DNA of 40,967 nucleotides from Lachnospiraceae bacterium (GTDB taxonomy: Bacteria > Bacillota > Clostridia > Lachnospirales > Lachnospiraceae). A program made the translations under genes and the position numbers. The notes under the pieces were generated by a model. It saw only the letters and a program-made list of their open reading frames with translations. It made no database searches and was not told the DNA's origin. The stretch lies in NCBI GenBank assembly GCA_017470735.1, contig JAFUYB010000016.1, forward strand, positions 1 through 40,967, read 5' to 3'. Below, one piece after another: positions 8,701-15,586 of the stretch; positions within the stretch are counted from its first letter, which is position 1, and the number at the start of each line of letters is the position of its first letter.

Positions 8701-10574
8701 ATATCCGACAGCGTCGCCACATTGTCATCGTCGCCGCCATAAATCTTGTCATACCAGCCGTGACGCCGTCCCGATGTCATCGCGTCCTTGTTGGTAGACC
8801 AGCCCTTGAAATTGTATCCTTCTCTTGTCAGCCCTTCACCGGAAGGCAGCTGCACCAGAGCCGTGCCGCCCGCCGTCATGCCGATCGACTGATCCTCGAC
8901 CTCACCGGAGCCGCCGTTCAGATCGAAATGAACGGTGTAGCCCTTGATGTGGATCGTATAAGTATCCGTAAAGGTCTGCTCGTTGTCGCCATTGCCTACT
9001 TTGTAGGTATAGGTCACGACTGCCTCGCCTGCCTTGCCGGAGGTCTCGATCGCGACCGTCGGCTGCGTCTCACCTGTCTCAAAAGTCAGATTCGCGTCAT
9101 CCATAAAGGATATGATGTCGTTGGAGCCTTTTTCGCCGTCCGTCGTCTCTTTCGCCTGGCTTGACACGATCTCCCATGTACCGCCAAGATATTCGCCTTT
9201 GCTATTGACCGCGTTCTCAGCAAGCGTCAGCTCCTGGTACGCTTCGATCGAATAATCGAACGAACGGTCTTCATAATTCGTAAAGTCCTCGCCGTTTCCG
9301 TACAGGACATAAATCGAAAATGACTCCGCCGTAAAGTCCGCGCCTGTCTCCGATGTGCTTGCGGATACCTCTTCCACATTTCCGCTGTCATCGATATGGA
9401 CAAGCGTCTGCTCCTCGCCCATCAGCGGCTGGTTCAATGAAAGCGATACATTCACCCCGCCCTCATTCGCAGGCTGTACTTCGCTGCCGTCCGGACCGAT
9501 AAAGGTAATGTTGACCGCGTAAGCCTCCGTCGCGTTCTCCGCCTCGCCGCTGACTGCCGCCAGAGCCTCTTCCGGGGAAATTTCCTCGACCTGCATCACC
9601 GTACCTTCCGGGAACACGCCGACATCCCAAGATGCCTCAACGCTCACATTGCCTGCGGATTCCGACGCATTGCCTTCGGGCATTGTCTTCATCAGCTCTG
9701 CAAGCTGCTGTGCCGCAAGCTCTTCCTCGGTCAGCTGCTGCTCTTCGACTGCTTCCGCATTTTCTTCAGCCGCTTCTTCGGTCTGCTCCTCGGCGTTCTC
9801 CTCTACGGCTTCCTCAGCCTCTTCTTCTGTGGCATCTTCAACAGCAGCAGCTTCTGCACTTTCCGCCTGTGCTTCCTCTGCCGTCTGCTCTTCTGCTTCC
9901 GGCTTTACTTCTTCTGCCGCCTGCTCTTTCTCTTCCGGCTGTGCCTCCTCAGCGGGCTGCACCTCTGCTTCCGGCAGCTCCACGCTCCAAATCGCGTACA
10001 GCTCTACGGATTCGCCATCCGCGCTGATGCTGTCATCACCCTCGGTCGCGCCTGCATCCGTACTCCAGCCTTCGAAAATGTGCGTCGCACCGTTGCCGTC
10101 GGTATAATCGGCAAGATCCGGCAGGTCGATGTTCAGTTCACCATCCTCAGATGCCTCTGCATCCACTTCTTCCGGCGTCTCATTGCCCTCACCGCCGTTC
10201 AGGTCAAAGGTCACCTTGACCGACTTGACCTCAGCGGTCTGCAGTTCTTCCGCATTTTCCGCTTCCTCAGCCTCTTCAACCTCTTCAACCTCTTCGGATT
10301 CCTCGTCCTCGGCATCAGCGGTCTCCTCATCCGCCTCTTCCTCGTCAAAGTCCTCCTCGTCCTCGGAGTCTTCTTCGTCGATCTCGACTTCTTCCTCCTC
10401 GTAGTCTTCCTCGTCAGCATCGACCGATTCCATGTCCTCGGATTCGTCCGCTTCGTAATACTCGTCATCCGTCGCTTTGAATGACTGGGTCGTCACGAAG
10501 ATGCCGCTTGCCATGACCATAGCTACCGCCATGAACAAGGCCAGGAATTTTTTCCAGTTCATGTCTCCCTTCAT
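2739..10574 (-). CDS. Giant MBG-repeat surface protein (2611 aa), membrane-anchored
   Basis: Probable adhesin or cell-surface fibre. Order of parts (approximate residues): signal peptide 1-34; very acidic Asp/Glu region 35-105; InlB/Flg_new-type domain with FDLNGG and YAIW 118-195; Glu/Ala-rich stretch 198-295; second InlB-type domain (HFDLNGGSG, GWSTN, YAMW) 541-640; a third ending in YAQW near 850; then 12 modules each with a YDG motif, about 930-2125, alternating YDG-xx-LTNG and YDG-xx-HTVSGF types (MBG-like); DUF11-like domains 2140-2360; a MucBP-like domain (TIHYVDENGNPV) 2378-2445; Asp-rich linker; one transmembrane helix 2571-2587; a 22-residue charged tail. There is no LPXTG motif. 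Start: ATG 10574, with AAGGAG 13 bases and GAGAGGG 9 bases upstream; the in-frame ATG at 10562 is an alternative. It is alone in its unit. Confidence 0.9.
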   Translation of the reverse strand: MKGDMNWKKFLALFMAVAMVMASGIFVTTQSFKATDDEYYEADESEDMESVDADEEDYEEEEVEIDEEDSEDEEDFDEEEADEETADAEDEESEEVEEVEEAEEAENAEELQTAEVKSVKVTFDLNGGEGNETPEEVDAEASEDGELNIDLPDLADYTDGNGATHIFEGWSTDAGATEGDDSISADGESVELYAIWSVELPEAEVQPAEEAQPEEKEQAAEEVKPEAEEQTAEEAQAESAEAAAVEDATEEEAEEAVEENAEEQTEEAAEENAEAVEEQQLTEEELAAQQLAELMKTMPEGNASESAGNVSVEASWDVGVFPEGTVMQVEEISPEEALAAVSGEAENATEAYAVNITFIGPDGSEVQPANEGGVNVSLSLNQPLMGEEQTLVHIDDSGNVEEVSASTSETGADFTAESFSIYVLYGNGEDFTNYEDRSFDYSIEAYQELTLAENAVNSKGEYLGGTWEIVSSQAKETTDGEKGSNDIISFMDDANLTFETGETQPTVAIETSGKAGEAVVTYTYKVGNGDNEQTFTDTYTIHIKGYTVHFDLNGGSGEVEDQSIGMTAGGTALVQLPSGEGLTREGYNFKGWSTNKDAMTSGRRHGWYDKIYGGDDDNVATLSDMFPITKDAETYTLYAMWAPNTGVSGQIGFFIRDDGTIQTEPASYSSSYYTTVTPGGSYYKSVSDLTDYITEVYTETDVEKIGSDGSGPKITARAWSEVYAEINKNHKDLLQKYPGLTTDGEGYYITWYVVKDQGSWHVDGVIRGSSDGDEGQVNLDYLPNISGYTGQCPAGRQYKKGTEVTVEGRNTIVAAGYTFVGWNTKADGSGFGYKEGDKITLKENTTLYAQWVPSNETPYTLLCYNTETGEKISDATKIRYGTTGNTIKADESDKTLPGYTFDEGNTNNVLKAQIKADGSTTLILWFNPGHAVKVNAVKISKIYDGVAVTDPLGEGAVTVDGDAVAYELNNGSITFTYKDKTYAIEGASVGIAKDGASVSEAKDVGNYDVTIAKSDAKITKEGKATAFTLETNDGYINISKRTVVITSKSGEWEYDGKAHTLEEVEVTGDGWAEGDSLPNLKFTGSQKAPGESDNTFEKLTNKSWEEEFPNYSISTAFGKLVVTSRNTKFQINVVADSFESPYDGTTQKVDKNAFTIDGAAETEGNTGVLQKLKDAVTRTESKTFVIGDETFTLSGLKVTGEGKDVSDNPNDYAINFDGKETIRDADGHDVTEQFEVNKTAGKLTITKVDLTLTSKSETKVYDGNELTNGDSPLAVETGWIDGEGATYEFSGSVTDPGESTANAFTITEKNGTNLNNYNVIKTEGTLSIVSSNASYEVTVTPNSLTTKYDGTEKSVSGFVGETAQGIPVTANGKTYYVTGLTAGATGTNAGETGVTVSGTAAVKNAKGKDVTTEFAVKIGNTAKLVIEKRNITLTSASLSKEYDGTALTNPVKDEESRKTDTLEVEATDAIRVDAQGAVGGEGLAADDVITYTFTGSQKQVGGSSNSFTYELTNAGNYNVEEPQFGTLTIRNRDAKYEITLHGKTTDEPVYDGQEHGISGFIEENEDGTITITVGDETYTVTGVTSEVTATDAGEYPTNTTNTAKVTDSEGNDVTEQFAVTVVPGKLIINKAEVTLQSADLSKAYDGKALTNGTTAMAVESGWAEGEGAAYTFTGSQTIVGSSANSYTYTLLDNTKADNYIIHATDGTLTITNRADGDQLQVQIQAKSDETTYDGKEHTVSGFENETDKGVAVEVGGETYYVTGYTSTATGKDANGEGAATKIEGSPVVKDKDGNDVTAQFAVVPQAGTLKINKRDLVLESASPSKPYDGKPLTNGDTPLAKEKGWAENEGATYSFTGSQTIVGTSANAFTINPNEGTKLDNYNLAKTEGTLTVTSRDAKYEVTIQGKSLEATYDGKSHTVSGFEEDDEQGRAVVEVEGQTYYVTGMTSTKTGKNVKDSGKTVVSGTPIVTDAQNNDVSDQFAVTALPGKFTIGKRKITLTSEDKSKVYDGYPLTGDGSKVTVGGEGLADGETLDFTFTGSQTLAGSSDNSFTYRIGTVGGQIADSSAEETGFLKRLFAPRMVVHAAETEETADESTAAATAGGDISNYDVEVIFGKLTVTADGSGKGDDEDGPDDVDPSKVGSKTHEDGIYAIGQEVNFTLTATNIYADTRNIEFVEQEGVTVDQNVFEGVAAGETVTTTAHYTVTEADAVSGNGFTNHLTIRISDAIDGGEGSQPGRDFGEYTDDVVIEEANSALTVVKKSDKTGAVRVGETIGYTIEVVNNGNTTISNIKVTDELTGDSWDIDTLTSGGGKEFEASYTVTEADVAAGKVTNVAIAKGTDSKGEEVTSEGRGSNDGEGDEGGSGGGPGTVTNDVNQSFNLTIHYVDENGNPVAADYQNSYQYKQSFYVESPKVSGYTPTYTFVSSDENGMPAKDVDVTVTYVKNETVVNNNDGNGGGSTITRNDSDDDDDDDDDVADDSTSTSKNRDTVNKGKDSNKADAGVNSDGSTTTTTVATPEINDDQVRRSGGSRTGTDGGATITLDDNGEPNLVSASDAETPLFNIGLGDHKCNVLRLLILLAAFAVVLVHTKKMRQYQSRLFELREKLEEEKK
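4200..7790 (-). repeat. Array of 12 MBG-type modules inside the giant gene
   Basis: Twelve YDG-containing modules of about 85-100 residues are encoded head to tail. Two types alternate: one with YDG-x-x-LTNG and a later FTGSQ strand, the other with YDG-x-x-HTVSGF and a later YYVTG strand. The modules share long stretches of similar wording, so recombination between them could change copy number. The last module carries an insertion (see findings). Confidence 0.8.
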
Positions 10575-10706
10575 AGCAACTAACCCTCTCCTTCCAAATT
10601 AGGTCTGCTTCTTTTTCCTCTCTTTCCCGCTGCCAAACGGTCCCCGCTCTGCGGAAACAGCGGCTTCCTTTCGGCAAACAAAAAAGAGACGGAAAGTTCC
10701 ATCCCT

Positions 10707-10734
10707 ATAATACCCCCCCCGAAAAATTTTTCAA
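10707..10734 (-). promoter_or_regulatory. Promoter of the giant surface gene with a G8 spacer tract
   Basis: Minus-strand TTGAAA (10729-10734) and TATTAT (10707-10712) are separated by 16 bases, of which the eight next to the -10 box are all G (10713-10720). The leader to the start codon is about 125 bases. Length variation of this G tract would change the spacer, a known way to phase-vary surface genes. Confidence 0.65.
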
Positions 10735-10739
10735 GCAGT

Positions 10740-10793
10740 TGGCATAATCGTCAATTTTCTGGCACAATCGTCATTGTTTTGGCATAAACATCC
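10740..10793 (-). promoter_or_regulatory. Three direct repeats upstream of the -35 box, candidate activator site
   Basis: TGGCATAATCGTCA (10740-10753), TGGCACAATCGTCA (10760-10773) and the more degenerate TGGCATAAACATCC (10780-10793) repeat with an exact 20-base period. The nearest copy ends 5 bases from the -35 hexamer. Tandem half-sites two helical turns apart are usual for response regulators of the LytTR or OmpR type. The regulator is not in the window. Confidence 0.55.
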
Positions 10794-10842
10794 TCATATG
10801 TCTGATCCCTCCGTCTAGGGTTTCTCTGGATGTTTTTACGAA

Positions 10843-10875
10843 AAAACAAGCTCTCATTTCTGAGAGCCTGTTTTG
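10843..10875 (-). terminator. Terminator of the feo operon
   Basis: On the minus strand AAAACAGGCTCTCA and TGAGAGCTTGTTTT pair around a GAAA loop and run into a T6 tract. It overlaps the last codons and the stop codon of the small Cys-rich gene. Confidence 0.8.
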
Positions 10876-11012
10876 GTATTCTGACAACTGTGGCAATTCC
10901 CCGCCATGGGGCAGCCGATGCATTTGGTGCCTTTCTTTTTTTCTTTATATATATAGACACATGCCGCGCCTACGATTGCCGCAATGACGGCCGATACAAC
11001 AATATCAACCAT
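10854..11012 (-). CDS. FeoB-associated Cys-rich membrane protein
   Basis: This 52-aa protein has one N-terminal membrane helix (about residues 3-22, VDIVVSAVIAAIVGAACVYI), a Lys-rich stretch, and a Cys cluster CIGCPMAGNCHSC (residues 31-43). That matches the small FeoB-associated Cys-rich family found beside FeoB in Clostridia and thought to assist ferrous iron handling. AAAGGAG lies 5 bases upstream of the ATG at 11012. The gene follows feoB by 62 bases on the same strand. Its stop codon lies within the operon terminator hairpin. Confidence 0.85.
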   Translation of the reverse strand: MVDIVVSAVIAAIVGAACVYIYKEKKKGTKCIGCPMAGNCHSCQNTKTGSQK

Positions 11013-11074
11013 TTTTTCTCCTTTACAAACAGCCGTTCATCCCGGCTGCCATTGCCGGATGGCGCGTCAGCCTG

Positions 11075-13066
11075 TCAGTCCAGCTGATACTCCAGCACCA
11101 TCTGCCTCTGGTTGCGCCGGATGATGTAACCGATGACCAGCGCAAACGCCGCTACCGCGATCAGGCCGCCGATGAATCCGGCGCCGATTGTACCTGTCGT
11201 CATGACCGTACCCACCTGATACACCACAAATCCGACCGTAAATCCGGTGGCAAGCTGTAAGCCGATCGCGCCCCACAGCCATTTCGCGGATTTCATCTCG
11301 GAATTCATTGCGCCAAGCGCCGCAAAGCAGGGCGGCGTGTAGAGGTTGAACATCAGGTATGCCAGCGCCGCTACTTTGGTGATGCCCATCGCCGCCGCGA
11401 CAGCATTGCCTTCACCGATCAGCTCCAGTTCCTCTGTATCGATCAGATTGGTGATCGCATAAACCGTCGCGATCGTACCAACCACATTCTCTTTTGCGAT
11501 AAAGCCCGTGATCGCTGCCGCCGCAAGCTGCCAGCTCGCGATGCCCACCACCGGCACCAGCAGATACGAGAACGGACCCGCGATGCTTGCCAGAATGGAT
11601 GTGCTTTCCATCCCCTCCTCGACGACCGAGAAGCTCCAGTCAAAGGTCTGCATGATCTGAACCACCGTGTTGCACACCAGAATGACCGTTCCTGCCTTGA
11701 TAATATACGCCTTGCCGCGCTCCAGCATGGACTTGACGGCAAACATCAGGCTCGGCGTCTTGTACTCCGGCAGCTCAATGATAAAGAACGATTTCCGGTA
11801 CTTCATGCCCGTGATCGCTTTGATCAGCATCGCCCCGAAGAGAACCAAAAGAATGCCTACCATATAGCAGATAAAGCTGACCCATCTGGATCTCGGGAAA
11901 AACGCGCCCGCAAACAACGCGATCACCGGAAGCTTTGCCCCGCAAGGCATGAATGTCGCAAGCATCGCCGTCGAGCGCCTTTCACGCTCATTCCGGATCG
12001 TCCGGCAGGACATGATGGCGGGAATGCCGCAGCCCGTTCCGATGATCATAGGAATCACGGATTTGCCGGACAGACCCACTCTCTTAAAGATCGGATCCAG
12101 CACGACCGTCGCCCTCGACATATATCCGCAGTCTTCCAACAGGGCAATCAGGAAATACATTACCATGACCAGCGGCAGGAATCCGACGACCGCGCCCACG
12201 CCGCCGATGATGCCGTCCACAAGCAGTGCGTACAGAAGCGGATTGGCATCTGCCATCGCGTCTCCGACCATCCCCTGGAACGATTCGATCCAGCCCGCTA
12301 ATATATCGGCAAGCCATGTCCCGACCGTAGTCTGGGAAATGTAAAATACCAGCCACATGATCCCCGCGAAGATCACGATCCCCAGCACCGGATGCGTCAC
12401 CACATTGTCAATGGTATCGCCGAAATTCTTTTCTTTCGTGAAGACCTTGCGCACCTCGACTTCGTTTACAATGCCATTGACGAAATCAAACCGCTTGCGG
12501 TCGGCTTCCTCGACTGCCGCCTTGTCGTGCAGGTCTACATTGCCCTGCACATACGGCTCGCTCTGCCCCTTGCCCTCAAGCTCCGCTGCTGCTTTGACGA
12601 CTTCCTTTAAGCCTTCGCCGTCTACCGATACCGTCTTAATGACGGGGCAGCCCAGCTTCTCGGAAAGCTTCTTTTCGTCAATCCGGTTGCCCTTTTTATC
12701 GTTGACATCATTCTTGTTGAGCGCGACAACGACAGGAATCCCCAGCTCCAAAAGCTGCGTCGTAAAGAACAGGCTCCTGCTCAAATTCGTCGCGTCCACG
12801 ATATTGATGATGGCGTCAGGATGCTCGTTTTTGACATAACCGCTCGTGATGCTCTCCTCCGATGTAAACGGCGACATCGAATACGCCCCCGGAAGATCCA
12901 CCGCGATCAGCTCCTTAGGTCCATCATAATACGCGTTTTTGATCACGCTTTCCTTTTTGTCTACGGTAACGCCCGCCCAGTTGCCGATCTTTTCATTCCG
13001 GCCTGTCAGGGCATTGTACATAGTGGTCTTGCCGCTATTCGGGTTGCCCGTAAGTGCAATTCTCAT
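11075..13066 (-). CDS. feoB: Ferrous iron transporter FeoB
   Basis: Inner-membrane Fe(II) permease of 663 aa with a cytosolic N-terminal G domain. Visible GTPase motifs: G1 GNPNSGKT (7-14), G2 region AGVTVD (31-36), G3 DLPG (57-60) and G4 NKND (117-120). After about residue 210 come Gate/nucleoside-recognition membrane segments, including GTGCGIPAIMSCR and FMPCGAKLPVIALF, typical of FeoB. The ATG at 13066 follows GGGAG by 5 bases; a longer frame to 13096 would overlap feoA and lacks a good ribosome site. It is about 100 residues shorter than the E. coli protein, as is common in Clostridia. Co-transcribed with feoA (26-base gap). Confidence 0.97.
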   Translation of the reverse strand: MRIALTGNPNSGKTTMYNALTGRNEKIGNWAGVTVDKKESVIKNAYYDGPKELIAVDLPGAYSMSPFTSEESITSGYVKNEHPDAIINIVDATNLSRSLFFTTQLLELGIPVVVALNKNDVNDKKGNRIDEKKLSEKLGCPVIKTVSVDGEGLKEVVKAAAELEGKGQSEPYVQGNVDLHDKAAVEEADRKRFDFVNGIVNEVEVRKVFTKEKNFGDTIDNVVTHPVLGIVIFAGIMWLVFYISQTTVGTWLADILAGWIESFQGMVGDAMADANPLLYALLVDGIIGGVGAVVGFLPLVMVMYFLIALLEDCGYMSRATVVLDPIFKRVGLSGKSVIPMIIGTGCGIPAIMSCRTIRNERERRSTAMLATFMPCGAKLPVIALFAGAFFPRSRWVSFICYMVGILLVLFGAMLIKAITGMKYRKSFFIIELPEYKTPSLMFAVKSMLERGKAYIIKAGTVILVCNTVVQIMQTFDWSFSVVEEGMESTSILASIAGPFSYLLVPVVGIASWQLAAAAITGFIAKENVVGTIATVYAITNLIDTEELELIGEGNAVAAAMGITKVAALAYLMFNLYTPPCFAALGAMNSEMKSAKWLWGAIGLQLATGFTVGFVVYQVGTVMTTGTIGAGFIGGLIAVAAFALVIGYIIRRNQRQMVLEYQLD

Positions 13067-13092
13067 CTCTGCTCCCTCTCTTCCTTCCCTGG

Positions 13093-13305
13093 TCAAATCT
13101 TGATCGCGTTCGCCAACTCAGGATCGATGTTGTAACGGGCGTCCTTGATCGACACGACGAGATTGCGTTTCTTGTCCACAACAGTGATCTTTTCCCCGCT
13201 GTAGCAGCCCAGAGAAAACAAAAAGCTTTTCATCTCTTCATCGCCTGCCGTGTCAACATCAGAAATCACATATTCTCTTCCAAGTTCCGCGTCGTTCAGC
13301 GTCAT
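13093..13305 (-). CDS. feoA: FeoA-type SH3-like iron transport protein
   Basis: A 70-aa cytosolic protein with the FeoA fold: LGREYVISDV, a central MKSFLFSLGCYSGEKITVV segment and a final YNIDPELANAIKI that corresponds to the conserved R-x-x-x-A-x-x-I end. FeoA binds FeoB and supports Fe(II) uptake. A purine-rich site (GGAAGGGA) precedes the ATG at 13305 by 7 bases. It is the first gene of the operon, directly behind a consensus promoter with two palindromic operators. Confidence 0.92.
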   Translation of the reverse strand: MTLNDAELGREYVISDVDTAGDEEMKSFLFSLGCYSGEKITVVDKKRNLVVSIKDARYNIDPELANAIKI

Positions 13306-13325
13306 CTTTCTGTCCCTTCCTAGAG

Positions 13326-13379
13326 TTAGCTATTCCTAATGCCGGAAGATATGTTAGCAGAATCTAACTGTTTTGTCAA
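13326..13379 (-). promoter_or_regulatory. feo promoter with two TTAG-N6-CTAA operators
   Basis: Minus-strand TTGACA (13374-13379), a 17-base spacer and TAACAT (13351-13356) form a strong promoter. A palindrome GTTAG-N6-CTAAC (13353-13368) fills the spacer and -10 box, and a second TTAG-N6-CTAA (13326-13339) lies downstream of the start point. A further CTAAC half-site is at 13381. TTAG-N6-CTAA is the core geometry of the DtxR/IdeR box, so Fe(II)-dependent repression is the likely control. Confidence 0.75.
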
Positions 13380-13415
13380 CCTAACATTTGTAAAAATGCC
13401 GGAAAATGCCAAGAC

Positions 13416-15014
13416 CTATGCCGGAACCATTTCCCGGATAAACTCCCGGAACAGCGGATGCGCCCGGTTCGGACGGCTTTTAAATTCCGGATGGAACTGG
13501 ACGCCGATATGGAAGCGGTTCGCGGCGCTTTCAACCGCTTCGACAATGCTTCCGTCAGGCGAAGTCCCGCAGATGACAAGCCCTGCCTTTTCTAAAACCT
13601 CTTTATAGGCATTGTTGAATTCAAAGCGGTGACGGTGCCGTTCGCTGATCTCATCACAGCCATATGCGCGGTGAAGAATGGTATCCTTCTTCACTTTGCA
13701 GGGATACGCCCCGAGACGCATCGTTCCGCCTTTTTGCAATACCGAAAGCTGCTCCGGCATCAGATCGATCACGAGGTTCTTGCCAAGCTCGTCAAATTCC
13801 CTGCTGTTCGCGTCACGGATACCGCAGACATCCCGCGCATACTCAATGACCGCCACCTGCATCCCCAGGCACAGTCCGAGGTATGGGATGTCCTTTTCCC
13901 GGGCATACCGGCAGGCTGTGATCTTTCCTTCAATGCCTCTGTCCCCGAATCCGCCGGGTACGAGTATGCCGTCGCAGTCCCCAAGCTCATCCGCCGCATT
14001 TTCTGCCGTCAGCGATTCGCTGTCCACCCATTTGATGTCCACATTCGCGCCATTTTCGTATCCGCCGTGATACAGCGATTCCCGAACCGAAAGATACGCA
14101 TCGTGGAGCGACACATATTTTCCGACAATGGCGACCCTGACGCTTTTGTGCAGGTTCTCAATGCGGCCGACCATCTCTCTCCATCCGGTCAGATCCGGCA
14201 CCTTTGCCCCGGCAATGCCCAGCTCCCTTACCGCCACTTCGTCAAGTCCGTGCTCATGCAGCATCAACGGCGCTTCGTACAGACAGCTTAAGGTATTGTT
14301 CTCAATGACGCAGTCTTTTTTGACATTGCAGAAAAGCGCGATCTTGTCCTTGATGCCTTCGGAAAGCTTGCGGTCCGCGCGGGTCACGATGATATTCGGG
14401 AAAATTCCCATCGAACGCAGCTCCTTTACGGAATGCTGTGTCGGTTTTGATTTGAGTTCATCCGAACCGGCCAGATACGGCACCAGCGTCACATGGATGA
14501 ACAGACAGTCCTCCCTGTCCCGCTCCAGTGAAATCTGCCGGATCGCTTCCAGAAACGGCTGGCTTTCTATGTCACCCGTCGTTCCGCCGATTTCCGTGAT
14601 CAGCACATCCGCGCCGCTTTCCTGCGCGCCCTTGTATATGAAATGCTTGATCTCCTCCGTGATATGCGGGATCACCTGCACGGTCTCTCCCAGATAACCG
14701 CCCTGGCGCTCCCGGTTTAACACATTCCAATACACTTTTCCGCTCGTCAGGTTGGAATACTTCGTCAGGTTCTCATCGATGAACCGCTCATAATGCCCGA
14801 GATCCAGATCGGTCTCCGCCCCGTCGTCGGTCACGAACACTTCCCCGTGCTGGTAAGGGCTCATTGTCCCCGGATCCACATTCATGTACGGGTCCAGCTT
14901 TTGTGACGCAACCTTCAGTCCACGCATTTTCAAAAGTCTTCCGAGCGACGCCGCGGTAATGCCTTTTCCGAGCCCCGACACCACGCCGCCGGTCACAAAA
15001 ATATATTTAGCCAT
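13416..15014 (-). CDS. pyrG: CTP synthase
   Basis: A 532-aa cytosolic enzyme that aminates UTP to CTP using glutamine and ATP. The N-terminal synthase domain starts [16 protein letters not shown] (the P-loop region), with [16 protein letters not shown] following. The C-terminal class I amidotransferase has the nucleophile Cys in LGLCLGMQ (about residue 381) and the His/Glu pair in QFHPEF (about residue 505). Full length for the family. Its ATG overlaps the last 8 bases of the ANTAR gene, so it is the seventh gene of the nitrogen operon, fitting its use of glutamine. I see no convincing terminator between its stop codon and the feo promoter. Confidence 0.97.
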   Translation of the reverse strand: MAKYIFVTGGVVSGLGKGITAASLGRLLKMRGLKVASQKLDPYMNVDPGTMSPYQHGEVFVTDDGAETDLDLGHYERFIDENLTKYSNLTSGKVYWNVLNRERQGGYLGETVQVIPHITEEIKHFIYKGAQESGADVLITEIGGTTGDIESQPFLEAIRQISLERDREDCLFIHVTLVPYLAGSDELKSKPTQHSVKELRSMGIFPNIIVTRADRKLSEGIKDKIALFCNVKKDCVIENNTLSCLYEAPLMLHEHGLDEVAVRELGIAGAKVPDLTGWREMVGRIENLHKSVRVAIVGKYVSLHDAYLSVRESLYHGGYENGANVDIKWVDSESLTAENAADELGDCDGILVPGGFGDRGIEGKITACRYAREKDIPYLGLCLGMQVAVIEYARDVCGIRDANSREFDELGKNLVIDLMPEQLSVLQKGGTMRLGAYPCKVKKDTILHRAYGCDEISERHRHRFEFNNAYKEVLEKAGLVICGTSPDGSIVEAVESAANRFHIGVQFHPEFKSRPNRAHPLFREFIREMVPA

Positions 15015-15573
15015 AAAAATCGATAACCTCCTCCGCCACTTCCCTGCGGCTGATCCTCTGATCCATCGCGCTTTTTTCTATAAATTTATGCGCCTCCTGC
15101 TCGGACATCCCTTTGTGCTCGATCAAAAGGCATTTTGCCCTGCCGACACATTTCTCCTCCCGCAGCTTTTTTTCCAGACGGTCAATCGCGTCTTTCGCGT
15201 TTTTCATCCGGAAGCCCACCGCATCGCTCATCAGCAATGCCGAGCGGAAAAAAGCCGTGTTGATCGGCCTTTGCAGCACAATGATCCCGCTTTCATATAC
15301 GGCATCCAGCACATCCGGCAGATGCTCTTCCCGCGCAAACAACAGGACTTGTGTCGTGTTTTTCCCCGCGATATCAAGGATTCCTTTGATCACGCCCGCT
15401 CCGGTTCCGGGAAAATGACAGACACACAGATCAAAATCGTTCAGCGCCATTTGCTCCTTGGCGCTCTTTACATCACTTGCCGTGATCGTCCAGGTCACGC
15501 CGTAGTCCCGCAGGAATTTTGTGTAGAAATCTGTCGCTTTTGGCATATCACAAATAATGATCGCCCGCTCCAT
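15007..15573 (-). CDS. ANTAR-domain regulator with a degenerate receiver
   Basis: A 188-aa regulator. Residues 1-120 have a receiver-like fold, but where the phosphate-accepting Asp is expected the sequence reads DLCVCHFPG, with His in its place, and the usual Lys-Pro reads QRP. Residues 130-188 are an ANTAR RNA-binding domain ([19 protein letters not shown], then REVAEEVI). ANTAR proteins bind paired hairpins in nascent RNA and block terminators. The ATG at 15573 sits 7 bases after AAGGGAG; a GTG at 15579 is too close. It lies 13 bases after the short glutamine synthetase gene and overlaps pyrG. Likely target: the two hairpins ahead of asnB, so it would control its own operon. Confidence 0.88.
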   Translation of the reverse strand: MERAIIICDMPKATDFYTKFLRDYGVTWTITASDVKSAKEQMALNDFDLCVCHFPGTGAGVIKGILDIAGKNTTQVLLFAREEHLPDVLDAVYESGIIVLQRPINTAFFRSALLMSDAVGFRMKNAKDAIDRLEKKLREEKCVGRAKCLLIEHKGMSEQEAHKFIEKSAMDQRISRREVAEEVIDFYG

Positions 15574-15586
15574 AAACACGCTCCCT

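Noticed and set aside
13067-13096. Upstream extension of feoB
   Set aside because: The added ten residues are encoded by the purine-rich ribosome site and overlap feoA; the ATG at 13066 has the better spacing.
13380-13415. Terminator after pyrG
   Set aside because: The CCGGCAT units there are direct, not inverted, repeats, so no stable stem forms.
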